Assembly: GCA_030737875.1 (NCBI GenBank)
Contig: CM060912.1
Location: 260,324,231-260,388,230, forward strand
Direction of reading: 5' to 3'
From: Allium sativum
Taxonomy: Eukaryota > Streptophyta > Magnoliopsida > Asparagales > Amaryllidaceae
DNA length: 64,000 nucleotides
Position 1 is the stretch's first letter; each line of letters starts with the position of its first letter. Position numbers and translations under genes: made by a program. A model generated the notes under the pieces. That model searched no databases, was not told the DNA's origin, and saw nothing but the letters and a program-made list of their open reading frames with translations. This document shows, piece after piece, positions 1 to 12,700 of this stretch.

Positions 1-449
1 TTCTTATTTCTTCATTTCAAAAGAGAAAGAGAGAGCGTGTGTACAAACGTGAAAAGAGTACAAATTACCAAATAATTTACTCACCTATATAGAAATAGAG
101 ATCTTATCGAAGATACTTTGGTGGAAGCATATTGTTGTATTTGATACCTTTATTCATCACATGAAATAGAATAGAAAAGAAGAAGACAAAGAAAATAATG
201 GAGACTGCTTTATTGATTGATTGCTTGATTCCTTACATTGTTAATCGTTACCATTATTTATTCACAGTTTGTCCTTATCTAAAAGAACATTCTAGATAAG
301 AATAATTAGGTTAATTAAAATAAATAATGCAATACCAAATATAAACCCAATCAATGCAATACCAAATATAAACTCAAATTAATGCAATGCCAAATATAAA
401 CCCAATCAATGCAGTAAAGGCAACATATCTTTTGGCATAATCTCTAACA
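1..449 (-). repeat. 3' LTR (partial) of the level-0 Ty1/copia element
   Basis: Read on the minus strand, this segment starts TGTTAGAGATTATGCC immediately after a purine-rich tract (450-462), as expected for a copia 3' LTR start. It continues to the left window edge, so its far end is not seen. It belongs with the copia pol at 61148-63662: deleting element A and one copy of its GCAGC target duplication joins the pol C-terminus (S-M-L-V-A-A) to a short tail, a TGA stop, the purine tract and this LTR. It contains about three degenerate copies of a ~28 bp unit (CAATACCAAATATAAACCCA core, about 327-418). Confidence 0.8.
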
Positions 450-474
450 TCCCACCTCAAACTCACGATGCAGC
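450..474 (-). other. Polypurine tract, pol stop codon and left TSD of element A
   Basis: On the minus strand the segment reads GCTGC (one copy of A's 5 bp target duplication, plus strand GCAGC at 470-474), then ATCG and TGA, then a G/A-rich tract (GTTTGAGGTGGGA) abutting the LTR that starts at 449. This is the end of the level-0 copia pol and its polypurine tract. The matching GCAGC is at 61143-61147. Confidence 0.75.
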
Positions 475-698
475 TGTAACACCCCGCATTTTTAACTAAA
501 GATAATCAAATAAGAATAACTTAATTAAATATTCAAAATCAAGTAAAACGGATTGTATCGTTGCATTCGTCTCAGAATTCTAGTTCAGATAGAGTCCGAG
601 TTTGCGTAAAACGGACATCGTATGAAGAAGTTATGGGCTGCAGAAGTTTGTCAGAGAAAACAGGAACAACCCAAACTAATTTTCGGCCTCCGGACCCA

Positions 699-795
699 TG
701 GGGGTCGATCCATTCAAGGGGGTTCGACCCCACGTGAAGGTGGGTTGACCCACATGAAGGTGGGTTGACCCACATGAAGGGGGGTCGACCCCCCT
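699..795 (+). repeat. ~20 bp tandem repeats with palindromic GGGTCGACCC core
   Basis: There are about five imperfect units of GGGGTCGACCCACATGAAGG type. Each unit carries the perfect or near-perfect palindrome GGGTCGACCC, and they lie about 100-190 bp upstream of the LTR's TATA-like box. The same block is at 43091-43186 in the other LTR with different point changes. Its position suggests an upstream promoter element or protein-binding array; that is inference. Confidence 0.7.
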
Positions 796-886
796 ACGGC
801 AAATTTTGGCAGATTAGGGTTTTTTGAGTTTTTGACGTTTCTGATGGTTTGTGGTCAAATCTGAGGTCCTGGTTGCTCAATACACC

Positions 887-896
887 TATATATAAG
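887..896 (+). promoter_or_regulatory. Putative TATA box of element A 5' LTR
   Basis: TATATATAAG stands in CACCTATATATAAG, and the 3' LTR keeps TATAAATAAG at the equivalent place (43287-43296). A C/T-rich stretch (CTCTCTCTCTCCTC) follows 60-70 bp downstream. Conservation between diverged LTRs and position inside the LTR support a promoter; the start site is not determined. Confidence 0.45.
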
Positions 897-1711
897 AACT
901 TAGACCTAACAGTAAACCTCATAATCCTGAGGCTACGCTGAAGCTCTGCCATTACTCTCTCTCTCTCCTCAAATATATTTAGAAAATTTAGATTTATAAA
1001 CTAGAAGATTTTAAAATTCAAGATCTGGAAGAGAGAATCGACATTGATAGAAAGATTGTTCAGAATCATGAAAATCAAGGTAAATTCTAGATCCAATTCA
1101 TTCAAAATCTTACTCTTTCTTTCCCTTCTCTTTTAATGAAAATAAGTAATCCACGGTTATTAGGTTTCAAGTCAAATTAAAGGGGAAAAACCATGAATGC
1201 TAAAACTGGATCTGATCCATAATTGGGGAAAGCATAAAGGGTAAGTGGATTTAAGCTATACAATTTAGATAAGAATATGTTATCGTTTACCATTCCTCTG
1301 TATGTATAATTGAAATGCAATATGTTGAGAAATGTACCATATGTTAATAATGACTAAAGTGATAGGTACGCAGTAGGAATAACTAACATGCTAAATATTA
1401 ATTTGTTGGGATATGAACTTATCAAATTTTATATAGTAATTACCGTTACTTAAATTTCATGTCAATTTGTGTAAATTGTGTACCCAGCCCATTAACTGTA
1501 AGAACTGAGAAAGGTATATGTATTAGTTTATGTGATTTAAATAATTATCTGATTAATTGATTACATGTTAGGAAGGAATTGATTATATGTGAAGAATTAT
1601 AATAGGCATGATACAATTACATATGAATTATAAATTATAATGGATAATCGGAAGAAATAAATATGCCTAGACTGTATAAAAGGTTTACGATAAATAAGAA
1701 ATTTAACCGCT

Positions 1712-1940
1712 CTTAGACACAAGGTTAGATTTCACTTGTGATAAAAGTCTGCTCGGAATCGCCCGGCATATCCAGCTTTCACAAGTGGTAAATCTAATGT
1801 GAGGGGTCTAAGTGCAAAAGTTAAAAACATGTAATGATACTAAGACACGAGGTTAAGTCAACTTGTGGTAGAAGTCTGCCCGGACCCGCCCGACAAATCC
1901 AGCGTCCACAAGTGTAGGCTTAATGTGAGAGGCCTAGTGC
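1712..1940 (+). repeat. Two-copy ~135 bp direct repeat in the A LTR
   Basis: Copy 1 (from 1712) and copy 2 (from about 1848) share the order: ACACRAGGTTA, CACTTGTG/CAACTTGTG, AAGTCTGCYCGGA, CGCCCG, ATCCAGC, CACAAGTG, TAATGTGAG. Each unit contains inverted CACTTGTG/CACAAGTG arms that could form a stem. The equivalent pair in the 3' LTR is at about 44124-44345. Confidence 0.65.
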
Positions 1941-4553
1941 ATATATATATATAATAAATGGAAATTATGGTAATTAAATGTCTAACTCATAGAATAAGAA
2001 AGGAAGGGATGTAATGGACTGAGTTAGTGGATACGAAGGAAAAGTGATGTGTTTTCCTAAATGACCTATTTCTGAGAACGCGGTTGCAAGTAAGCCATAA
2101 TGAATAAAGTAAGAAAAAGGAAAGAAATTACTTGCCACCACGGATTTAAATGGGAATACGTTATGAAAATAAATCACTAATTCCTTCTATACATCAAACT
2201 GTGATAAGGTACATGAAGTGTTTTCCCTAATTAAAATAAGGAACATATATTACAACGAAGAATACTGGAATACAACAGTAAGTGGTTTGAAAGGGGAATG
2301 ATATTCACCTATTATAAATAAATAACATTAATGACAATGTTGTATAATAGGTAGACTTGTCCTGGGGACAAGTGAAGATTATAACTTAGGTTATAGTAAA
2401 CTAATAAGGAAGTTGGATAATTGGTGAAATGAGGTAAGGGACACTTAATTGTAAATTCAGTAATCAGTAAATGGGGAAAACCGGAAACCAGTTGAGAAAA
2501 AGGGGAAAATAAATGAAATATAAGAAGTAGAACTTAATTATAAATTAAGTAAGCCGTAAACTTGGAAGTCTGAAACCCGTTGATAAGAATATTAAGACTT
2601 GTCCTAGGGACAAGAGGAAATTATAACATAGGTTATAATAAATGGGTAGAAAAACTTATTAATGGGCCTTAGTTAAGAGAACTAAGTTAATAAGTAAACA
2701 ACTATAAGTTGTAGTAAGGTGTAAAATGGAATTATGATTAAATGAGAATGAATAAGGAAAACTTATGAAATAATTTATATTTAATCATAAATAATGACTG
2801 GCATGTTAATAGAAAACATGTGAATTGAGATATACTTAATTACATATTAAGTAGAACATGTTATTGCAATGATGAAATCAAATAGGAATAAAGAAAGGAT
2901 TATGGATTACAGACCTTGGACCATAATCTTGAGAATGACATGTTGTTGGCTTATTAACAAACTTAAATGGGTTAAGTTATATAACTGAAATTAATAAGCA
3001 AAAGGAACTTGGTAACCTGATTAAGAATTCAATATGAATGGGAATAACCAAGTTAAATGGAAACCTGATGAAGTGAGGCAAGCGCGTAAAAGAATGTTTA
3101 GACATAGGGTCTAACGACATATTAAAGTAAGGCGCTTGGACCAATCCGCACGTTCGAGGGTGAACAACCCAATGGGGTTGACCGTCTTGGTGTTATAAGG
3201 CACGAGGGGAGCGCACATTCATCTGATTATTATGTCGGCTACGAAGGACTGGAAGGGGAAGCACACAACTTTCTGAGATACGTAAGGTGCTCCTAGTAGT
3301 CCTTTGTGCGGTGGAAGATGTTTTAGGATGTGCTCGAAGAGGTTGGGTCTGCGCGTAACTACTAGGTGGGTGGGCCTTCACTGCAGAAGTAGCTATGCAG
3401 TCAGAATGCTGTGACGCGGTGACACCAGGGTGATTGCCTCAATGGGAAGGCGAAGGGTCACGACCAACAACGATAGTAGATCGTCGGATACCCGTCCTCG
3501 GCAACCAGTGGGATGTGAAAAGACTTGAGATGAAACCAATAGACCGTTCACCTTTCACTATCGAGGTACGGTGGTTAAGGGAAGACACCAAATGGATGTT
3601 TAGATTGTTTTTCTTAGGGTTAGTTGTTTAGCTCTTGTTGTCTTTACTAGTTGAGGGAGGGGCCGAGGTAGGGCCATAGCCACCATGAAAACAGACCCTA
3701 GGTATATCTGTAGAGGCTCTTAAAAGACGGGCCTGTACAGATATGGAAAAGCACCCGACCGAGTTCCGTGTTTCTCGCATCGCCCTGCCATGGGACTCGG
3801 TGCACATTAGAGGATGTGCGATTGAGGCATCGAGCTACAATTGAAGATACGTATGGTGGACATCCTTGATACATGCATGTCGGGTCTGGGTGGTGTATCG
3901 TAGACTTGAGGGCATTACTCCGGTATGAATTCTGTTTCTAACAAAGGTGGCAGTCCGTACGTTGCGTAGCATAGTAATGACATATATATGCGGAACGTTA
4001 TATTTTTATCTGTACGTCACTACGGCGTAGGATGAGGGACTTCGTATACTTCGATGGTGTTACGGTGGAGGCCGTGCGAGTGGGGTACCATGGGGTGTAC
4101 CTTAATATTGGGGATAGCTACATATATGCTGTATTAGTTAATCAACTCGGAAGTAAATGGGTACGACGTGTGTGTAAGCCTTGAGTGCTATTAACCCAAG
4201 TAAATAATAAATAAGAAAATATGATTGAACGGTATATGTAGTGTTATCCAAAGTGTATAATTTAAATCCAGTCATCAGAACTTTTGTTCTGACCCCCTCC
4301 TCATAACATACTCGCAGGTTAGATTTGTGGCAGAGACATGATAGCTTTGGATGCTGGTTGGCAGTATTATTAATACGGTAAGGCTATGTTTTGATTATAT
4401 TATATTTTATCCATTCCGCTGTGAGATAATTTCTGAGCTCTAATATGTTACATTTCTCTGTCTTTTCTGTAGGATACCAGAGAAAACCGATACGAGTTTT
4501 GATAGATTGGAATTTTAAAAAAAAATCGGTCTATCAGAATTCGGGTTGTCACA

Positions 4554-4943
4554 TCTGGTATCAGATCTTAGGTTTAGGATTCCTATATAAATAGTGAGTG
4601 AACATATTTGTATTTTTTTAAATATAAATATATATTATATATATATACCTCGATCCATAGAGAAACCCACTAAATAGAAAGTGCGTAATATGGTAAGAAT
4701 TGGGATACTTGTTTTGTACACTAAAGGAATGAATACGGAAATATGAGACCCTTAGGTAATTTGAGTGGAAAGTGTGCAATATACTTTGTATGGAAGGAAA
4801 GTGAATCCCATATGATTAGTATTTTGGGTTATTGGGTTTGATAGTAAAACCTTATAGATTGGAAAAGATTAAAAAGAGAAAAATGGATTAGGAATATATA
4901 TAGTTGAGAGAATTGACCTTGGGGAGTGTCTAGGAAAGCCTAG
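4554..4943 (+). other. Element A primer-binding site and first internal segment
   Basis: TGGTATCAGATCT at 4556-4568 matches the plant initiator methionine tRNA 3' end complement (TGGTATCAGAGC) except near its end, and lies two bases after the LTR end. The rest is AT-rich leader without recognisable coding sequence. It stops at 4943, where solo LTR B is inserted (TSD CCTAG at 4939-4943). Confidence 0.8.
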
Positions 4944-6467
4944 TGTAATGACCCGCATTTTCAGCGATATAATAATTTATTTATTTAATTATTTAAAAGG
5001 TGATTAAGAGAATTTAATGGTCGTTGAATTAAATAATAGTGAATATTTAATTAAAATAATAATTAAATAATATATTTAATTCTGAAATAATCAGAATTAG
5101 CCGAAATGGCGATATGGTGTGAATTGGGAAATTCAAAATATATAATTCAGTTTAAAACTGAGTTACGATAACGAATATATTTAGATAACGATCGTTGAAC
5201 GTATAAATTATAATATAATTATAATCGAGCTCGAAATGGCGCGGCAGTTCGCGATTTGGCGATTCGAACTTTAAACGAATATACAGAAGCCGTTTTAAGT
5301 CGGATTTCTGTGAAACTAGAAACGTTCGAATCTGTTAATGTATATTTTTCTAATGGAAGAGAAAAATCAGGATTTCGTCGTATAGATTGTGAGTTGTGCC
5401 CAAATAGAATTTTAAAATAGTCGCTATAGAATCGTTTATCATCCGTAACGGTTTATTCGATATAACTAGACAACGGTTTCGAATTTAGACAAGATTCTTT
5501 TGAGACGTAGTGATAATTTAATTTTTAGAATTTTATGGTAATTTTAAATTAATTTAATACGCAACTTTTTATTTGGAGTATTTTGCACCGTTAATCAGCG
5601 ATTTCGGGGTTTCACAGAATAAGCTAACCTACCGGTATTATTATATTTTTGGGATCGTGGAACCGAGCTCGATACAACGGTATCTTGATTTCTGTCCGTA
5701 CATGAATGGAATTTAGGTAACATGGTACTTCGAAATAAAACCAAACTTTAAATACTCCTCTAAGTTCTCTAACCTAATTCAATTCATTATGCGATCAAAC
5801 TAATTTCCACCGCATCAAATTTTCATCCCAACGTGGATCTTTCTGCTTCACAAAGATCAAACAAAATGGATAAAAATTCCTATAAATACACATTTAAAAT
5901 TCCTAAAATCTGATGCCTCAATCAAAATATCCGCCGCAACTCATCCAATTAATTCTCCAGCAAAACGAGACCTTCAGGAATTCAAAAGAAATCAAAATAC
6001 AACTCCACAAATCTCGTAATAAATATGTTCGCAGTCTCCCTGGTATGATCTTCAACCTGGTACGAGTCTCCAAGGAATTCGAAACTTCTCTGAATCACTG
6101 CGTTGTTTCAGGGTTGAGCTTTGGGGTTTGAAGCAAATCTTCTCGTCTTGGAAAGAGCTTCGAGTGGGCTGAGTCGCTGGTGCTTCAATACGCGGAGGCG
6201 GTTTGGATCTTTGTCGAACGGAAACTCGGTTGTGGACTGATTTCAGCCTCAATTGTGGGATTGAGGGGTTTGGACATACTGGAGTTGGGTCAGCTCAGGA
6301 CGGAGGTGTTCGAAATGGAGAGCAGGCGAAGTGAAGCTTAAGTGTACTGTTTATTCCAGTTTGCGTTGAGAAACGGGGATGGTAAGATCGGTGAATGGAA
6401 CGTTAATGGCTGAGGAAGGTATACAGGAGGACACGAGTTTATACTGGAGCGTGTGTTTATTTTCTTT

Positions 6468-6490
6468 GGGGGGGGGGGGGGGGGGGGGGG
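6468..6490 (+). repeat. Poly-G tract (G23)
   Basis: This is an uninterrupted run of 23 G in otherwise AT-rich LTR B DNA. Such runs can form G-quadruplex and are prone to sequencing-length error. Proline-rich minus-strand open frames across it (6338-6683) are products of the homopolymer. Confidence 0.95.
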
Positions 6491-7111
6491 AGCTATTGAA
6501 CGGGCGGGTGGAATTCGTTTGAATGGGCTTCCCCTGTTTGAGCTTAGGCCGTGTAGTAATGCAAAGGAAGAAAAGAAGAAGCCCAAATAAAAGAAAAATA
6601 TATATACAATAGGAACGTGAGTATGTAATGTAAAAGGAGCAAAATGGATAGTTGATTGGTCTCGAAACATGGAGGAGCAGCATGGGTTTATTGAGGGAAG
6701 CGGTACATACTGTTTACAGTGGATGGTGGGCTATGGTAAGGCCCGACAGTTTAATTAAAATAGAAATTAATTTTTATCGAATAAAGTATATAAACTTGTT
6801 TATGTTGTATTTCGCTCATCCATTGTCAGAATCAGGAACGGTTTGATCCGTTAGGATCGTATGGACGACGACTACAAAATGGAACTGACTGGGAGTGGAT
6901 TGGAGCTAGTTTGAATTTATGGCGATATAAATTGTTTGATTCAAATCAAACAAACAGTTTATCGTTCTTTAACTGCCAAAGTGAGTAAAACTCACCAACT
7001 CTGAACAGTTATATTTTTATAACGTATTTTTAGAACTGATAAATGATGACTGATTGCTGTGTGTTAACTGTTTGGTTGAATTGTTTGTGTATTGATTGAA
7101 ATCATAGATAA

Positions 7112-7113
<2 letters not shown>

Positions 7114-7174
<61 letters not shown>
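7114..7174. repeat. (TA)n microsatellite in LTR B
   Basis: About 30 uninterrupted TA dinucleotides. The corresponding site in element E has a shorter run in the left LTR (about 12833-12856) and a longer one in the right (about 20912-20955), so the locus is length-variable across copies. Confidence 0.95.
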
Positions 7175-7179
<5 letters not shown>

Positions 7180-7363
7180 CGTTAATCGAATATTGATTCT
7201 GTTTAACAGAATATTTTATATTCGTGTTGTTTAACATCTGTGATGCAGGGAAACAGGTTGGAGGGACGCAACTGGGTTCCTCAATATTTATAATACTGTT
7301 CTGTTCATACATTGTAATATATGATTTGATATATAATTTGTTGTCGATTATGTGTGTTTGGAC

Positions 7364-8119
7364 CATTGTTTTAAATCTCGCAAATATCGCCCGAGATCTC
7401 CTCCGAGATCTCGTTTTGGGCTCCTTCCGAAACGAAACAACAAATATCACTCTAAATCTCCTTTCGAATATATCGCCCGAGATATTGCAATATCGAACGA
7501 TATATCGACCGAGACGAAATACTGGAATATCGTCCGAGATCTTAGTTTTTTTGGTTAAAATTTAAATCTGTGCCTGAACTAGAAAAATAATTAAAAAACT
7601 CAAATCTAGCCATAGCAATCTTTTGTTATTTTACATTTTGCATGTTAAATGACTATATTGTATGTTCGTATAAGTTTTACAATGCTTATGATTTTCATAT
7701 TCATTTTTTTACATACATGTTACTTATGAAATTGTGTATTTTATGGTCTATTTATGCTGAATTTTTTAATCTTTTGGATCCTTTTAATGTTTCCTGTCTA
7801 ACAATATTTCTGTTTTAAGCATATTACGATTTAGAGTATGAAAGATCTTTCGCAAAATAAAAAATAATAAAGTTATTTTGCATTTTAAGTTTAAGTTACA
7901 ATGTTTTTAATAGCATTCATAAAAATCATTTTTTAAAAATATCATTTTTAACATATCATGTACCCAAGATTGTTCCGATATGAACTTTCAGAACCGAGAT
8001 GAAATCCGAGACGAACTCCCGAGTTAGACTCATCTCGTCCGAGATCTCCCTCGATATGAGACCGATTCTATAAATTCCCCGAGACGAAACGCGACCGATA
8101 TCCGAGATTTAAAACCTTG
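7364..8119. mobile_element. hAT-like MITE in solo LTR B
   Basis: This 756 bp insertion is flanked by perfect 8 bp duplications GTTTGGAC (7356-7363 and 8120-8127). The homologous place in element E (13036-13050) is uninterrupted (TGTGTTTGGACGATA), which confirms the empty site. Termini are inverted: CATTGTTTTAAATCTCG on the left and, on the opposite strand, CAAGGTTTTAAATCTCG on the right. Subterminal regions are full of GAGATCTC/CCGAGAT-type motifs in both orientations, and the middle is AT-rich without coding sequence. An 8 bp duplication and a CA-starting inverted repeat fit a non-autonomous hAT element. Confidence 0.85.
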
Positions 8120-8280
8120 GTTTGGACGATGTTGGCCAACGTGATTTGATATGTTAAATACCATAACATACCGGAATGTTGATAAGGGATTTTCAAAGTA
8201 TATTTTGAAAATAATTTATTTATATAAAATCAATGGATTTTATATATATATATAAGAAAAAGGATTTTTGAAAAAGGAAT

Positions 8281-8530
8281 TATATTTGTAAATCAAATAT
8301 AGAGGAAATATATATGTAAATCAAATATAGAGGAAATATATTTGTAAATCAAATATAGAGGAAATATATTTGTAAATCAAATATAGAGGAAATATATTTG
8401 TAAATCAAATATAGAGGAAATATATTTGTAAAACAAATATAAAGGGAAAATATTTGTAAAACAAATATAAAGGAAAATATTTGTCAAACAAATAGAAAGA
8501 GAAATATTTGTAAACCATTTACAAATAGAA
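8281..8530 (+). repeat. ~27 bp tandem repeat array in LTR B
   Basis: About seven to eight copies of a unit of type TTGTAAATCAAATATAGAGG plus AAATATA, becoming degenerate to the right. The related block in element E is at 13186-13320 (LTR1) and 21303-21440 (LTR2). Confidence 0.85.
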
Positions 8531-8859
8531 TAGAGATAAAAAGGAAATAATTGTAGAACATTTACAAATAGATTAAAAAGGATTTATTTATTTATTTAGA
8601 AAATAAATAAAATAAAAAGGAAATATTATTTAAACAATAAATAGAAGGATAAAAGGAATATTCATTTGGGAAAATAAATAGAAAAGATAAAGAGATATTT
8701 ATTGGTTAAATAAATAGGAAAGATAAAAGAGATATTTATTTGTTAAATAAATAGAATTGAAAGGGAATAGTTATTTGTTAAGTAAACAAATAGAAAAGGA
8801 ATTATTTGTATAAACAAACAGAAAAGGAATAAAATCGAAAGAGTTAATTCAAAGGAATA

Positions 8860-9760
8860 AATCGAATATCAGTTAATCGAATAGAGTTAGAGTTAGAGTT
8901 GACCAGTTAGAGTTAGAGTTAACCAGTTAGGGTTAATCCGTAGAGTTAATTGAATATTAGTTATTCAATTAGAAATTTATTGAATATTAGTTATTCAAAT
9001 AAAGAGTTAATCAGATAGAGTTAATTGGACATAGTCAATCGAATTAGGATTTAATTGAATATTAGTTATTCAATTAGAGTTGATTGAATATAGTTATTTG
9101 AGATAGAGTTAGCCAAACATAGTTACTCAGGATAAGTTGCCATTTAGCACGACTGCTAGCGTAATTCGCAGGGCTGCAGATAGCCTACGGCGGTCGGATG
9201 TCTCCTTAGGGAATCAGGCGTAACCATTGTGATCGCTGCGATCTAGAGTCAAGCGAATGGAGTTAAATCGAATATTAGTTATTCGATAGGAGTTAATCGA
9301 GTTAATCGAGTTAAGTAATCGAGTTAATCAAGTTGAGAATCAACTTAAGTGAATCAATTTAAGTTAATCGATGGGAGTGAATCGAGTTAAGTGAATTAAG
9401 TTGAGTTAAATAAGTTGAGTTAATCGAGTATGGTTAGTCAAACCAAGTTAGTCGAGTTAAGTTCGTCGAGTTGAGTTAATCGATGTTAGTTATTCGAAAG
9501 GAGTAAATCGATTATGGTTTAATCGAAAGGAGTTAATCGATGTTAGTTTAATCGAAATGAGTTAATCGAATTTAGTGATTCGAAGGTGAGATTATCGAGT
9601 ATAGAGTATTCGAAAGAAAGAGAGATAATCGAATATCGTTTATTCGAAAGAAAGAGTTGTCGAATATAAGTTATTCGAAGAGAGATAATCGAATATAGGT
9701 TATTCGAAGAAGAGTTAATCAAATAGAGATTACTCGAAGAGAGTAAATCGGCGAATTCGA
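8860..9760 (+). repeat. Degenerate GTTAATCGA / TTATTCGAA repeat region in LTR B
   Basis: This is a ~900 bp low-complexity stretch built from short variants of GAGTTAATCGA and TAGTTATTCGAA. It is interrupted at about 9138-9250 by a more complex GC-richer segment. No frame through it has protein character. The equivalent in element E is about 13860-15080. Confidence 0.7.
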
Positions 9761-12700
9761 TTATATCGAATTCGGGAAAGTATTATTCACTTTCCAGTTT
9801 TTAAATCAAGATTTATTTATTTATAAATAAATCAGTTGTTAGGTTAATTATTCAAATTTAAGAATAGAAGTTATATTTGAAGTTAGATAAATTCGTAAGT
9901 AGGGATTATAACGTTATCGTTACAACCAATGTTTTTATAAAAGAAGTGGATTCGTAAATAGAATCCAAGAATTCGTAAGAAAGTTGTTAAAGATTTAAAA
10001 GATAAACTTTGACCTTTTCGAAGTTAAAACGTAGTTCAGTTAAGGTCTGAGAGGTAATTATGCCCTAACTTGATTGACTTCCTTCTTAACTAAGGAATGG
10101 TAAGGTTTGATCGTGAACGAGATGTGGAAATGTTTTCCAAATGAGAATCAGAAATGTTTTCTGATAATAGAAAATAAGAATTTAGAAGATATAGAAACAG
10201 GAGATAAGTAAATTAATGAACTAAGGAGATAAATGTTAAATGATGATTGATCGATATAATTTCCATCTGGAAATAATATCGTTGTTTGCACACGTATTTT
10301 TCTTTGATAGTTAAATCACAGACTATCAAAGTTTTGACCATTTTAACGTTGTTAATATGGAGAGACCGGTTGGATTATTATCCAAAGAACCACTCTGTAT
10401 TGGCATAAGCGTTGCAAATCATATATGCCAAAGATAATTGAAGACGGAGTAAAGTGCAATGGCTATTGTATAAGTCTTAGATAACAGTGCCTAAGATGGA
10501 TGTACTGAATAGTGCCTTCGGTTTGTCCAGTCCCAGGACAACTTGAATGGACGAATGTTTGACAGAGTACATCTGGTAGATCACGTAAGCTGATCGTTTC
10601 AAACGTATTTACGTTGGTGGTGGAGGAATTCGTTTCTCTTAGCTTATACCCTTGGTATTTTTGGGAAATCAATTTGTGATTTGACGGGTATGACGATGTG
10701 GCATTCAAAGTAAATGAATGAGTAATCTGTTGAAAGATACGTTATGACCTCCAGCCTCATCAACTGGGAAATGACAGAAATCGGGCAGGCAGCATGGCTA
10801 TGTAGGTCGCACCTATTAGGGTGTATAATCACCTGATCTAGAGTTTCATTTACTTCTAAAAATCTATTGTTGATGCTGTCCCATTCGGGAAACGGTTGCT
10901 GTAATGGCGCGTTTTGTAAGGTATAATAATTAAGTTATTTAATTATTTAAATAACGAATATATTAAATAAACGATAGTTGAACGTATAATTATAATTTTA
11001 TTATAATTAAAATTGAGCTTGAAATGACGCTGCAGTTCGCGATTTGGCGATTCGAACTTCAACTGAATGTACAGGATTCGTTTTAAGCCGGATTTCTGTG
11101 AAACAAGAAACGTGTGGAGCTGGTGGAGTATATCTTTCTAGTGGAAGAGAAAAATCGGGATTTCGTCGGGTAGATTTTGAGTTATGTCCAAATCAAATTT
11201 CAGAAAAGTCGCTGTGGAATTCCTTTATAATTTGCGACGCTTTATATACGTTATAAATTGATTTTTCGATACGAACTGAATATCGGGATAATCTAGAGTC
11301 TGGAAATCAAGTCATAAAATCTGAGGTGATATTCTGGAGCCGGACGACATTGTATATGGATATATACGATAATATTAATTTATTTATATTTAAATTAATA
11401 ATATTTAAATATATTTATATATTTAAATGGGTCATCCAAAGCTTTAAAAATACGCAGTTTGAGCAGACGAAGTCAGAATTCGACGAAACCAGTTTTGTTG
11501 GATCCGCAATATCAAATATTTGCTAGATGTTAAGTTTCGTGATTTTTAGAGTCACTGTGCGACCGTACGGATTTTTAGAGTGAGGAACAGACAGTATTTT
11601 GACAGTTAAAAATACACTGTGTGGGCATACGAAGTCGGAATTCGACGAAACCAGTTTCGTTGGGACCGTAATGTCAAATTCTATCAGCGTGTCAGTTTTC
11701 ATGATTTTTAGGCGTCGTATGTGTTCGCAGTGATTTTTAGAAGACTAGAACGAATATAAAATTAATAAAAGAAAATATCTTAACTCATTTTGAGGTCAAA
11801 CAAAAGCCACATCATCCTGTTAACAACCACACAACATACCCACCACCGTTATAAAACCATTCTTCTGGCCGTCCTCCTCTCTGTTTCCAAAAACGTGAAG
11901 AACACCACTTCAATAATCAATAGAAATTCATGCAAAATGAAATCAAACCATATAAATCCAAATATATATAAAATCGAGTTGCTAAGGAAGGGAGCTTTGA
12001 TCTGGTGGTTGTTTGATTTCGTGCGATTCAGTTCTAGCGAGTTCGGGTTCGTATGGCGTCGCTTAGGGTTAGTAAATTCGAGATGATTGATCATCGTTGA
12101 GTGATTTCAAGTGTATATTTGAGTTGCTTGGAGTTTTTGGCATCTTGGATGGAACTAGTGGGATAATCGGTGAAGGTTGAGGTCGCGATACCTGCTGTGA
12201 GAACCTTCCGACGCAATGATGGATATAGGGCCGGAGTTGACGAGGTGGGGTTGGGTGCGTGCGGATTTTGATGGTGAATTGAGTGGTGGAGGCGGCGCCG
12301 GAATTAGGTGGTTGGAGGAGGAGGGGAGGATGGTCAAAGGTGGATTGACTGTGTTTGTTTGTGAGGATGGAATACTGGACGGGAGTTGAGCGATGTAAGG
12401 AAGAAAGGGGTAGCGGGTTGTGGGTCAAGAGAATAGTGGGCCAAGATGGTATATGGTAAAGGCCCATGGAATTTACTTTAAAACTTAAGTCTAATTTAAA
12501 TTGTATATTGTTTGTTAACGCGATAACTTATTCATATGAGATCAGATTGACGAACCGTAAGTTGCGTCGGGATCGTATGGACGAACACTCCACAATGGAA
12601 CTGACCGCGAGTCAATTGGAGTCCGTCACAATTTATAGCAAAATAAATTGTCGGAATCAAGCGAGGGTTATCGTCATTGACGATGATCGTCCAATGTGAG

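Larger units (their letters stand above)
475..4553 (+). repeat. 5' LTR of element A (4.08 kb)
   Basis: It runs from TGTAACACCCCGC to GGGTTGTCACA and matches 42866-61142 along its whole length once the CACTA insertion in that copy is removed. It is very long for a plant LTR. Inside are GTCGACCC-type repeats (699-795), a TATA-like box (887-896), a C/T-rich stretch after it and a ~135 bp direct repeat (1712-1940). Short open frames in it (for example 3434-3631) have a partner in the other LTR only because the LTRs are copies, and none resembles a known protein. Confidence 0.9.

Noticed and set aside
475..4553. Solo LTR interpretation for 475-4553 and for 42866-61142 separately.
   Set aside because: The left copy is followed by a primer-binding site, the right one is preceded by a PPT, and GCAGC flanks only the outer edges, so they are the two LTRs of one element.
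12069..12467. 132-codon minus-strand frame in the E LTR, repeated at 19423-19821.
   Set aside because: It recurs only because the LTRs are copies. The sequence is Ser/Pro/His-rich with no domain, and the corresponding part of LTR B is not collinear as protein.
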